Program-made: the position numbers and the translations under genes
Source of the DNA: Acuticoccus sp. I52.16.1
GTDB taxonomy: Bacteria > Pseudomonadota > Alphaproteobacteria > Rhizobiales > Amorphaceae
Direction: 5' to 3'
Assembly (NCBI RefSeq): GCF_022865125.1
Contig: NZ_CP094828.1
Span: 1,612,001 to 1,676,000, forward strand
Length of the DNA stretch: 64,000 bases
Notes under the pieces: generated by a model
Database searches by the model: none
Seen by the model: only the letters and a program-made list of their open reading frames with translations
What the model was told of the DNA's origin: nothing
Part shown: piece after piece, positions 23,336 to 31,705 of the stretch
Position numbering within the stretch: the stretch's first letter is position 1
Layout of the letters: every line of letters begins with the position of its first letter

Positions 23336-24283
23336 ATGCGACGCACTGCCCTCCCCGCCCTTCTTCCGGCGCTGGCGCTTCTGGCCGGCACGGCGATGGC
23401 CGCTCCCGCCCACGCCGCCGACTGCGAGGAGCTCACCTTCTCCGACGTCGGCTGGACCGACATCACCGCCACCACGGCGCTCACCAAGACGGTGCTGGAT
23501 GCGCTCGGCTACGACGTCGACGTGAAGGTGCTGTCGGTCCCGGTGACCTACGCGTCGCTGGAGAACGGCGACGTCGACGTCTTCCTCGGCAACTGGATGC
23601 CGACGATGGAGGGCGACATCGCGCCCTACCGCGAGAAGGGCACGGTCGAGACCGTGCGCGCCAATCTGGAGGGCGCCAAGTACACGCTGGCGACCAACGC
23701 CGCGGGCGCCGCGCTCGGCATCGCGACCTTCGCCGACATCGCCGCGCATGCCGATGAACTCGACGGCGAGATCTACGGCATCGAGCCCGGCAACGACGGC
23801 AACCGCCTGATCCTCGACATGATCGACCAGGACGCCTTCGGCCTGAAGGATTTCGAGGTGCGCGAGTCCTCCGAGCAGGGCATGCTGGCGCAGGTGGCGC
23901 GCGCCTCCAAGCGGGACGAGCCGATCGTCTTCCTGGGGTGGGAGCCGCACCCGATGAACGCCAACTTCGAGCTGACCTACCTCGAAGGCGGCGACGACTT
24001 CTTCGGCCCCGACCTCGGCGGAGCGACGGTCTACACCAACGTGCGCGCCGGGTTCATGGACGCGTGCCCGAACGTCGCCAAGCTCCTCGAAAACCTCGAG
24101 TTCTCGCTGGCGATGGAGAACGAGGTGATGGCGCTGATCCTCGACGAGGGCGAGGACGCCGACGATGCGGCCGGCTCCTACCTCGCCAAGAACCAGGACG
24201 TGCTGACCGGCTGGCTCGACGGGGTGACGACGCTCGACGGCGAGCCCGGCCTCGCCGCTGTGAAGGCCGCACTCGACGAGTAA
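23336..24283 (+). CDS. choX: Choline ABC transporter, periplasmic substrate-binding protein
   Basis: A 315-residue ChoX-type protein of the OpuAC/ProX fold. A Sec signal (RTALPALLPALALLAGTAMAAPAHA-AD) is followed by SDVGWTDITATTALTKTVLDALGY, the LGNWMPTM and LGWEPHPMN segments that supply tryptophans for the aromatic choline-binding box, and a DGNRLILDMI block. It captures choline in the periplasm for ChoW/ChoV. Start ATG 23336 has AAAGGAG 9 bases upstream. It begins the choXWV operon, divergent from betI, giving uptake and oxidation in one locus. Confidence 0.93.
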   Translation: MRRTALPALLPALALLAGTAMAAPAHAADCEELTFSDVGWTDITATTALTKTVLDALGYDVDVKVLSVPVTYASLENGDVDVFLGNWMPTMEGDIAPYREKGTVETVRANLEGAKYTLATNAAGAALGIATFADIAAHADELDGEIYGIEPGNDGNRLILDMIDQDAFGLKDFEVRESSEQGMLAQVARASKRDEPIVFLGWEPHPMNANFELTYLEGGDDFFGPDLGGATVYTNVRAGFMDACPNVAKLLENLEFSLAMENEVMALILDEGEDADDAAGSYLAKNQDVLTGWLDGVTTLDGEPGLAAVKAALDE

Positions 24284-24409
24284 CGACGGCGGAGCGGCCG
24301 GCAGCCCCGGCCGCTCCCCTCTCCGCCGCCGATGCGGCATGGCGCTTGCCCCGCGGCGGGTGGTCCCGCGCGCCGCGACGTTGCCCAAAGACTCGAACCG
24401 GAGGGCCTC

Positions 24410-25249
24410 TTGGATTTCATCGAGGACTACAAAATCCCCGTCGGCGACGGGGCCGAGGCGGTGTTCGACTGGTTGCAGTCGCACGGCGGCTGGTTTTTCG
24501 ACGGCCTCGCCGAAGGCCTGGAGTGGCTGATCGACTGGCTGCTGTGGTGCCTGCAATCGCCGCCTGCGCTCGTCCTGGTCGCACTGGCCGGCCTCGTCGC
24601 CTACGCCATCCAGCGCAACTGGAAGATCGCGCTCTTCGTGGTCCTCGGCTTCCTGTTCATCCTCAACCAGGGCTACTGGGAGGAGATGACCGAGAGCCTC
24701 ACCCTCGTCATGTCGGCGTGCATCGTGTGCATGGCGGTGGGGGTGCCGATCGGCATCGTCGCGGCGCACCGGCCGCGGCTCTACCATGTGCTGCAACCGA
24801 TCCTCGATCTGATGCAGACCCTACCGACCTTCGTCTACCTGATCCCGGCGATCGTCTTCTTCGGCATCGGCATGGTGCCGGGGCTGATCGCGACGGTGAT
24901 CTTCGTGTTGCCGGCGCCGATCCGGCTGACCCAGCTCGGCATCGCGGCGACGCCCAAGCCGCTCCTCGAGGCGGCCGACGCGTTCGGCGCCACGGCCTGG
25001 CAGAAGCTCGTCAAGGTGGAGCTGCCTTACGCGCTGCCGCAGATCATGGCCGGACTGAACCAGACGATCATGCTGTCGCTTTCGATGGTGGTGATCGCAG
25101 CGCTCGTGGGGGCGGACGGGCTCGGCGTGCCGGTGGTGCGCGCGCTCAACCAGGTGAACACGTCGCTGGGCTTCGAATCGGGCTTCATCATCGTCGTCGT
25201 TGCGATCATTCTCGACCGGGTCCTGCGCATCTCGAGGCCACGTACATGA
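24410..25249 (+). CDS. choW: Choline ABC transporter, permease
   Basis: A 279-residue inner membrane permease of the OpuAB/ProW family. It starts LDFIEDYKIPVGDGAEAVFDWL, as other ChoW proteins do, and has about six membrane helices and the binding-protein-dependent transport loop EAADAFGATAWQKLVKVELPYALPQIMAGLNQTIM. I place the start at TTG 24410, which has GGAGGG 4 bases upstream and gives the family N-terminus; an ATG 78 bases upstream would add 26 residues unlike the family. The stop overlaps choV by ATGA. Confidence 0.9.
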   Translation: MDFIEDYKIPVGDGAEAVFDWLQSHGGWFFDGLAEGLEWLIDWLLWCLQSPPALVLVALAGLVAYAIQRNWKIALFVVLGFLFILNQGYWEEMTESLTLVMSACIVCMAVGVPIGIVAAHRPRLYHVLQPILDLMQTLPTFVYLIPAIVFFGIGMVPGLIATVIFVLPAPIRLTQLGIAATPKPLLEAADAFGATAWQKLVKVELPYALPQIMAGLNQTIMLSLSMVVIAALVGADGLGVPVVRALNQVNTSLGFESGFIIVVVAIILDRVLRISRPRT

Positions 25250-26277
25250 GCACCGCCGTCATTTTCGAGGATGTGAACATCGTCTTCGGCGACGACCCGC
25301 AGCGCGCGTTGCCGCTGATGGACGCCGGCAAAAGCCGGGCGGAAATCCAGGCGGAGACGGGTCAGGTGCTCGGCGTCCACGCCTGCTCGCTGGAGGTGGC
25401 GGAGGGTGAGATCCTCGTCCTGATGGGCCTGTCGGGCTCCGGCAAGTCGACCTTGCTGCGGGCGGTGAACCGGCTGAACCCGATCGCGCGGGGCCGCGTG
25501 CTGGTCCACGACGGGGCCGAGATGACCGACGTGACGGCCGCCGATAAGAAAACCTTACGTCATTTGCGGCGCGCGCGTATCGCCATGGTGTTCCAGCAGT
25601 TCGGACTGCTGCCGTGGCGCGACGTCGCGGACAACGTGGCCTTCGGGCTGGAGCTGTCGGGACTCGGCAAGGCCGAGCGCGAGGCGAAGGCGCGGGCGCA
25701 GCTGGAGCTCGTCGGCCTGTCCGACTGGGCGGAGAGGCGCGTCGGCGAGCTGTCGGGCGGGATGCAGCAGCGCGTGGGGCTCGCCCGCGCGTTCGCCACC
25801 GAAGCGCCGATCCTTTTGATGGACGAGCCGTTTTCGGCGCTGGACCCGCTGATCCGCACCCGTTTGCAGGACGAGTTGCTGGATTTGCAGCGCAACCTCA
25901 AGCGCACCATCATCTTCGTCAGTCATGACCTCGACGAGGCCTTCAAGATCGGCGATCGGATCGCCATCATGGAGGGCGGGCGGATCGTCCAATGCGGCAC
26001 GCCCGCGGACATCATGCGCGCCCCGGCAAATGCCTATGTGGCTGATTTCGTGGCCAACATGAACCCGCTCGGCGTCCTGACGGCAGGCGACATCATGTCG
26101 ACCGGCGTGGCCGGCGACAGTGCCCCCTCCGTGTCCGCGGACATGCGGATGCAGGAGGTGATGGGGATGCTGGGGTCCGACGAGACGGTCCGGGTGGTCG
26201 AAGGGGGAAGGATTTTGGGCACGATCAGCGCGTCGGACGTGGTTGCGGCGCTGGCGCCGAACGAGGAGCGGCGTTAG
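25246..26277 (+). CDS. choV: Choline ABC transporter, ATP-binding protein
   Basis: A 343-residue ATPase of the OpuAA/ProV type. Walker A is MGLSGSGKST, the Q-loop VFQQFGLLPWR, the signature LSGGMQQRVGLARA, Walker B ILLMDEPFSALD, followed by the H-loop IFVSHDLDEA. A C-terminal extension from about residue 280 (LTAGDIMSTGV ... GRILGTISASDVVAAL) is a single degenerate CBS-like segment. It powers choline uptake through ChoW with ChoX. ATG 25246 overlaps the choW stop by 4 bases. Confidence 0.94.
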   Translation: MSTAVIFEDVNIVFGDDPQRALPLMDAGKSRAEIQAETGQVLGVHACSLEVAEGEILVLMGLSGSGKSTLLRAVNRLNPIARGRVLVHDGAEMTDVTAADKKTLRHLRRARIAMVFQQFGLLPWRDVADNVAFGLELSGLGKAEREAKARAQLELVGLSDWAERRVGELSGGMQQRVGLARAFATEAPILLMDEPFSALDPLIRTRLQDELLDLQRNLKRTIIFVSHDLDEAFKIGDRIAIMEGGRIVQCGTPADIMRAPANAYVADFVANMNPLGVLTAGDIMSTGVAGDSAPSVSADMRMQEVMGMLGSDETVRVVEGGRILGTISASDVVAALAPNEERR

Positions 26278-26525
26278 GCGTCTGGTATGCGCTGAGGCTA
26301 TAGGGGTATGCAAAAGACTCTGGGGCACGCCCTTGTGAGTCGGCATAAGAACTGCTACGTAAGGGGCCGTGGTCGGGAAGGAGCGGCCACGCAGTGCCGA
26401 CTTGCACTGCATGACACGCGCCGAGGACCGGCGCCCCAGCGACCGCGCGCCGGTCGCCGCCCCTGACACACCGGTTTTACCGCAAGAACGCGCCCGGCAC
26501 GTGCCCCGGCGCACGGAAGTAACGT

Positions 26526-27836
26526 TTGACGACATTTTCGGACCTCGGCCTCGCCGAGCCCATCCTTCGCGCCACGACGGCGCAAGGCTATACCAACCCC
26601 ACTCCCATCCAAGCGAAGGTCATCCCTGCCATGCTGGCGGGTGACGATGTCCTCGGTACCGCACAGACCGGTACTGGCAAAACTGCCGCATTCACCTTGC
26701 CGATCATCCATCGGCTCAACGGTCGGGGCCGCCCCGAGCCGCGCACCTGCCGTGCCCTGATCCTCGCGCCGACGCGTGAGCTGGCCGCGCAGATCGAAGA
26801 GAACGTGCGCGCGTACGCCGCCAACACCAAGCTGTCCAGCCTCGTCGTCGTCGGCGGCGTGAAGCCCGGCCCGCAGGAGCGCAAGCTCGCCCGCGGTGTC
26901 GACATTCTGATCGCCACCCCCGGCCGCCTCGAAGACCACATGCGCAACCGCGTCGTCACGCTCGACGCCGTGCAGGTCGCCGTGCTCGACGAGGCCGACC
27001 AGATGCTGGACCTCGGCTTCATCCCCGCCATCCGCCGCCTCTTCAAGGCGATGCCGCGCGAGCGGCAGACGGCGCTCCTGTCGGCCACCATGCCGTCGGA
27101 GATCCGCAAGCTGGCGGCCGACTTCCTCAACGCGCCGAAGGAGATCGCGGTCGCGCCCGTCTCGCGGCCGATCGAGGCGATCGACCAGTCGGTGCGCCAC
27201 ATGGACACCGGCGCCAAGCGCGAGGCGCTGAACACCCTCATGGCCGCGACCGAAGTCGAGCGCGCCATCGTCTTCACCCGCACCAAGCGCGGGGCGGACA
27301 AGGTGAGCCGTAACCTGGAGATCGCCGGCTGCAACGCCGTCGCGATCCACGGCAACAAGAGCCAGAACCAGCGCCAGCGCGCTCTCGACGCTTTCCGTGA
27401 CGGGAGCGTCAAGGTGCTGGTGGCGACCGATATCGCAGCGCGCGGCATCGACGTTTCCGGCATTAGCCACGTCGTGAACTACGAGCTGCCGAACGTGCCC
27501 GAGGCCTATGTCCACCGCATCGGCCGCACGGCGCGCGCGGGCCGCTCCGGCATCGCCGTGTCGCTCTGCGCACCGGACGAGCTGAAGCTCCTGCGTGATA
27601 TCGAGCGCCTCATCGGCCGCCGCCTCGCGGCCGAGAACGCCCCCTCTTCGACTGCCGAGACCGCCGCGGCCCCGGCCGCCAAGCGCTCTCGCCCGCGCCG
27701 GCGCAAGCCGGACACCCCGTCGAACACGCAACACCGCCGATCGGCTCCGGCCGATCGGTCCCGCTCCGGCGGCCGCCGGGCGGCAGTTTCAACTTCGCGG
27801 TCAGGCTCATCCGCAGCGCCGCAACAGACGATCTAG
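26526..27836 (+). CDS. DEAD-box ATP-dependent RNA helicase (RhlE-like)
   Basis: A 436-residue DEAD-box helicase: Q motif TFSDLGLAEPILRATTAQGYTNPTPIQ (given here as FSDLGLA...TPIQ), Walker A AQTGTGKTAA, PTRELAAQI, TPGRL, DEAD box VLDEADQM, SAT motif LLSATMP, and the C-terminal blocks VFTRTKRGAD, ATDIAARGID and HRIGRTARAG. After about residue 370 comes a basic, Arg/Ser/Pro-rich tail typical of RhlE/CsdA-type proteins. It unwinds structured RNA in ribosome assembly and mRNA decay. The start appears to be TTG 26526 with GGAAG upstream. A cold shock gene begins 9 bases after its stop, suggesting cold-responsive expression. Confidence 0.92.
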   Translation: MTTFSDLGLAEPILRATTAQGYTNPTPIQAKVIPAMLAGDDVLGTAQTGTGKTAAFTLPIIHRLNGRGRPEPRTCRALILAPTRELAAQIEENVRAYAANTKLSSLVVVGGVKPGPQERKLARGVDILIATPGRLEDHMRNRVVTLDAVQVAVLDEADQMLDLGFIPAIRRLFKAMPRERQTALLSATMPSEIRKLAADFLNAPKEIAVAPVSRPIEAIDQSVRHMDTGAKREALNTLMAATEVERAIVFTRTKRGADKVSRNLEIAGCNAVAIHGNKSQNQRQRALDAFRDGSVKVLVATDIAARGIDVSGISHVVNYELPNVPEAYVHRIGRTARAGRSGIAVSLCAPDELKLLRDIERLIGRRLAAENAPSSTAETAAAPAAKRSRPRRRKPDTPSNTQHRRSAPADRSRSGGRRAAVSTSRSGSSAAPQQTI

Positions 27837-27845
27837 GAGACAACC

Positions 27846-28055
27846 ATGGCCACTGGTTCGGTCAAATGGTTCAACAGCACCAAAGGCTACGGCTTCATCG
27901 CCCCTGACGAAGGCGGCCAGGACGTCTTCGTCCACATCAGCGCCGTCGAGCGGGCCGGTATGCGGGATCTCGCGGAAGGACAGAAGGTTTCGTACGAAAT
28001 CGAAGTCGACCGCCGCCGCAACAAGTCCTCCGCGGTCAACCTGCGCGCGCTCTAA
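27846..28055 (+). CDS. Cold shock domain protein (CspA family)
   Basis: A 69-residue single cold shock domain: [17 protein letters not shown] contains RNP1 (KGYGFI) and [10 protein letters not shown] contains RNP2. It binds single-stranded RNA or DNA and acts as an RNA chaperone. A TAGGAG ribosome-binding site overlaps the helicase stop codon, so helicase and Csp are co-transcribed. The transcript ends at the intrinsic terminator 50 bases downstream. Confidence 0.96.
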   Translation: MATGSVKWFNSTKGYGFIAPDEGGQDVFVHISAVERAGMRDLAEGQKVSYEIEVDRRRNKSSAVNLRAL

Positions 28056-28108
28056 GCCGCCCGGGTGAACCTTCTCGGTTCGAGCCGCCGCTCGGACCCA
28101 CGCGATCG

Positions 28109-28132
28109 AAAAGCCGCCTCCGGGCGGTTTTT
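28109..28132 (+). terminator. Rho-independent terminator after the cold shock gene
   Basis: CCGCC (28114-28118), tetraloop TCCG, GGCGG (28123-28127), preceded by AAAAG and followed by TTTTT, which lengthens the stem through A-U pairs. A standard intrinsic terminator. Confidence 0.88.
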
Positions 28133-28209
28133 CTCGTTGCGCCATACCGCCGGACGCCCCAGTTTCGCGACCCAATAAACGTCGCGACGACACTCTGGAG
28201 GACTTGTCC

Positions 28210-29124
28210 ATGGCTCAGCCCTTTACCGGCGTCTGGCCCGTCGCCCCCACCCCCTTCCACGCCGACGGCACCCTCGACCTCGACGGCATGCGCCGCGTGA
28301 TCGACTGCATCGTCGACCAGGGCGCCGACGGGGTCTGCATCCTCGCCAACTTCTCCGAGCAGTTCCTGCTGACCGACGCGGAACGGGCCGACGTGATGCG
28401 CGTCTCGCTGGAGCACATGGACGGCCGCATACCGGTCATCGTCACCTGCTCGCACTACTCGACGGACATCGTCGTCGACCGCGTGAGGAGCGCGAAGGCG
28501 CAGGGCGCGGCCATGGTGATGCTGATGCCGCCTTATCACGGCGCCCTTCTCAAGGGGACCGAGGCGCAGACCTACGAGCAGTTCGCCCGTGTCGGCGAGA
28601 TCGGCCTTCCCATCATGATCCAGGACGCGCCGCTGTCGGGCGTGGAGCTGACGGTGCCCTTCCTGGTGCGCCTCGCCGAGGAGATCGACGCGGTCCAATA
28701 CTTCAAGATCGAGACGCCGCAGGCTGCCGCCAAGCTGCGCGGGCTCATCGAGGCCGGCGGCGCGGCGATCGTCGGCCCGTTCGACGGCGAGGAGGGTATC
28801 ACGCTGATGGCCGACCTCGACGCCGGCGCCACCGGCTCGATGACGTCGGCGACGCTGCCGGACCTCGTCAAACCCGTCATCACCGCGCATGCCGCCGGCG
28901 ACCGTGCCGGCGCCGCTGCGGGTTACGCCAGGATCCTGCCGCTCATCAATTACGAGAACCGCCAGTGCGGGCTGCGTGCGTGCAAGACCGTGATGATGGA
29001 AGGCGGGGTGATCGGCTCGGACGTGGTGCGCCACCCGATGCCGCAGCTGCACCCGGCGACCCGCGCCGGCCTGCTGGAGCTGGCGCGCGAGCTGAACCCC
29101 GTCGCCCTCACCTGGGGCCGCTGA
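28210..29124 (+). CDS. Dihydrodipicolinate synthase/N-acetylneuraminate lyase family protein
   Basis: A 304-residue class I aldolase of the DapA family: GVWPVAPTPFHADGTLDLDGMRRVIDCIVDQGADGV at the N-terminus, TDAERADVMRVSLEHMDGRIPVIV in the middle, and the Schiff-base Lys probably in VQYFKIETPQ. In true DapA the surrounding sequence is different and the conserved Tyr/Thr pair is not obvious here, so it is more likely a sugar-acid dehydratase or aldolase of this superfamily. GGAG lies 9 bases before ATG 28210. Neighbours do not reveal the substrate. Confidence 0.82.
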   Translation: MAQPFTGVWPVAPTPFHADGTLDLDGMRRVIDCIVDQGADGVCILANFSEQFLLTDAERADVMRVSLEHMDGRIPVIVTCSHYSTDIVVDRVRSAKAQGAAMVMLMPPYHGALLKGTEAQTYEQFARVGEIGLPIMIQDAPLSGVELTVPFLVRLAEEIDAVQYFKIETPQAAAKLRGLIEAGGAAIVGPFDGEEGITLMADLDAGATGSMTSATLPDLVKPVITAHAAGDRAGAAAGYARILPLINYENRQCGLRACKTVMMEGGVIGSDVVRHPMPQLHPATRAGLLELARELNPVALTWGR

Positions 29125-29139
29125 GCCGACCCGCGCCGC

Positions 29140-31182
29140 TCAGCCGCGGATCAGCACCGTGGCGAGCGGCAGGCCGGGGCCGACGAAACGCATCGTCTGC
29201 ACCGTCTCCAGCAACGCCGTCTTCGAGGTGAGGCCCGTCTTCACGGCGACCGCCACCACGTCCGCCTCCGCGGCGAGCGCCTGCGCATCGGGGTGATCGA
29301 CGATGGTCGGCAGGTTGATCAGCACCACGTCGAACCGGCGAACCAGCGCATCGATCAGCGCGCCCATGCCGGCGGCCCGGTAGAGGGCGGGATCGCTACG
29401 GCGGCCGGCGGCGAGGTATTTCAGCGGCGTCGACGGGTCGATCTGCAACGCCGCGTCGATCTCCCCGCCTTCGGCCACCAGATCCGAGACGCCGAACTCG
29501 TTCACCCCGCCGAGCCTGAGGTGGATCGTCGGCCGGGTGAAGTCGGTGTCAACGAGGACCGCCTCCTCGCCGGCCACCGCGCAGGCCTGCGCCAGCGCCG
29601 TCACCAGCGCGCCGTGGCCGACACGCTCGTCCGCGCCGGTGATGGCGACGATCGTGGTGTCGCGCCCCCCCGAGCCCAGCACGAGCGCCGCGCGAAGGTG
29701 GGTGATCGCCTCCGCGAAGGCCGCATTGCGCCGCCGCCAGCTTCCGAGCGAGGTGATCGTCGGCCGGGCCGGCGGCACCGGCGGCACCAGCGCGACCGGC
29801 GCGATCCCCACCGTGCGGCGCACGTCCGCGCGGGTCCGGATGCGCTGGTCCAACAGCGCCAGGCCGATGATCAGCGCGAACGCCGCGCCGCCCGACAGGA
29901 TACCGCCGCCCGCCACCACCAGCATCCGCTTGGGCCCCGAGGGCTGCGTCGGCGCCACGGCGGGGGCGACGATCCGCCCGCCCGCGCGCTCCAGGCCGGC
30001 GGTGCCTTGCGCCTCGTTGTAGCGGTTGAGCAACGCCTCGTAGACGCGCCGCGCCGCCTCGACCTCGCGCTCCAGCCGGCGCAGCTCGATCTCGGCCTCG
30101 CGCTGCTCGACGAGCTGGTCGCGCAGGATGTCCACCTGCCGCCGCAGCGCCGCGACGCGCTCGGCCTCCGCGTCGGCGGAGCTACCCAGCGAGCTGACGA
30201 TCTTCTGCGTCTCGGTGGCGATCGTCTGCCGCAGCGCGGCGAGCGCCTCGCGCGCCTGGATGAGGCGGGGGTGCGAGGGCTGGTAGAGCGCATCGAGCTC
30301 CGACACCACGCGTTCCTGCGTCGCCACCTGGGTGCGCAGCTGCTGGATCAGCGGCGAGGCGACGACCTGCGGCAGCGCGCCGTCCTCGCCCCCGCGCAGG
30401 TCGTTCGCCGCGTCGGCCTGCGCCAGCGCCGCCTGCGCGCGGATCAGCTCCTCGTTCATCCGGCCGAGCTGCTCGGTGAGGATGGTCGTCCCCGCCCCTT
30501 CCGCGATGCGGCTCTGGGCGCGGAAATCCTGCAGCGCCCTCTCCCGCTCGTCGAGGTCGCGCCGCAGATCGCGCAAGCGGATGGAGATCTGCGCGATCGC
30601 GTCGGTCGCCAGATCGCGCTGGGCGGAAATGTCGAGGTCGAGGTATTGGCGCATCACCTCGTTGACCACCGCGGCGGCGAACCGCGGGTCCCGCGCCTCG
30701 TAACGCACGGAGACGACGAACGAGCGCCCCGTCGGCGCGACGGTGAGATTCTGCCGCAGCGCCGAGACGATCTGCGCCCGCGCCATGCCGCGATCCATGC
30801 CGCCCGGCTCTTCCAGCTCCAAGGCGGGGTTCACGGCCGAGAATTCGAGCCCCAGCTCGTCCACCACCCGCTCCAGCACGGTGTAGGACTGGATGACCTG
30901 AACCTCGGTCTCGGTCACGGTCTCGGGCGGGACGTAGCCGCGGTCGGCCTGCCGGGTGGGGAAGATCTCCTCCCGCCCGGCGTCGAACGCGACGAGACCG
31001 CCGGCGGTATAGGTGTTGGGCAGCCGCCCGGCGACGATCGCGGCGGCGAGCACCCCGGCGACGACGATCGTCACCAACAGCCACTTGTACTGCCAGGCGA
31101 CGTCGATCAGCCACAGGATCGGCTCGAGCGGGTTGGGGGGCGCGGGCTCGGACGTCTCGCCGGCGCTGTCGATCGTGGTCAT
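29140..31182 (-). CDS. Wzz/BY-kinase-like exopolysaccharide chain-length protein with degenerate P-loop
   Basis: A 680-residue GumC/ExoP-type protein. A first membrane helix (about 33-52) leads into a Wzz domain with long periplasmic coiled coils (about 180-400), then a second helix near residue 425 (PKRMLVVAGGGILSGGAAFALIIGLALL) and a cytoplasmic domain resembling bacterial tyrosine kinases. In that domain Walker A, normally GxxGxGKS/T, reads TGADERVGHGALV (about residues 515-527), so the invariant Lys and Ser/Thr are His and Gly; Walker A' is VLVDTDFTRP. The protein also ends without a tyrosine cluster. It probably controls polymer length or export but cannot be assumed to phosphorylate. 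It diverges from the priming transferase gene. Confidence 0.85.
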   Translation of the reverse strand: MTTIDSAGETSEPAPPNPLEPILWLIDVAWQYKWLLVTIVVAGVLAAAIVAGRLPNTYTAGGLVAFDAGREEIFPTRQADRGYVPPETVTETEVQVIQSYTVLERVVDELGLEFSAVNPALELEEPGGMDRGMARAQIVSALRQNLTVAPTGRSFVVSVRYEARDPRFAAAVVNEVMRQYLDLDISAQRDLATDAIAQISIRLRDLRRDLDERERALQDFRAQSRIAEGAGTTILTEQLGRMNEELIRAQAALAQADAANDLRGGEDGALPQVVASPLIQQLRTQVATQERVVSELDALYQPSHPRLIQAREALAALRQTIATETQKIVSSLGSSADAEAERVAALRRQVDILRDQLVEQREAEIELRRLEREVEAARRVYEALLNRYNEAQGTAGLERAGGRIVAPAVAPTQPSGPKRMLVVAGGGILSGGAAFALIIGLALLDQRIRTRADVRRTVGIAPVALVPPVPPARPTITSLGSWRRRNAAFAEAITHLRAALVLGSGGRDTTIVAITGADERVGHGALVTALAQACAVAGEEAVLVDTDFTRPTIHLRLGGVNEFGVSDLVAEGGEIDAALQIDPSTPLKYLAAGRRSDPALYRAAGMGALIDALVRRFDVVLINLPTIVDHPDAQALAAEADVVAVAVKTGLTSKTALLETVQTMRFVGPGLPLATVLIRG

Positions 31183-31705
31183 GGCCGTGCGGCATCCTCG
31201 CCGCGCACGTCCGCGCGCGCCGCACCGTGCCGCAGCGGGCGACGGCGGCGCGCCTCGCGCTCATGCGGCGAGGGGCCAAGGCGAACAGGAGTGAAGACCA
31301 CGTGTCTCCCGACCGGATCGAAGTGTTGAGACGGCTCGTTCAGGTCTGCTGCTCACGCATGCGATATACCCGCTGAATAGGCTAGGCGACTCACTATAGA
31401 ACGAAAACGCCAATTCTGGCACGCTGCCCGCTCGGAGCGAGGGGGTCGCCGGGCCAAAGTCCCACAGGAGAGCGCGTCATGGGGCGGACAATCCCTGTGG
31501 ATCATTCGCGATCGACCGCCGCCGGTCGCTCCTGGCCGCACGCCGCCCCCCTCGCCGGCGCCACCGCGCCCCGTCGCAATCGCTCCCGCGGGCTAGCACC
31601 GGTTAACACATTAGGTGTAAGCCACTTTTCGAAGTTGTTGGTGGACGACTGGCTTGAACAACCTATGAATGGGCGGCGTGCTCATCTCAGCCGAACGAGT
31701 TGTTG
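31183..31705. other. Divergent exopolysaccharide promoter region
   Basis: About 520 bases without a credible gene between the Wzz-like gene and the priming transferase gene. AT content is locally high (31361-31420 and 31600-31680). An imperfect inverted repeat GGCTAGCACC (31591-31600) / GGTGTAAGCC (31614-31623), 8 of 10 pairs, could be an operator. The 13-mer CGACTCACTATAG at 31387-31399 equals the core of the phage T7 promoter, probably by chance. Confidence 0.5.
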
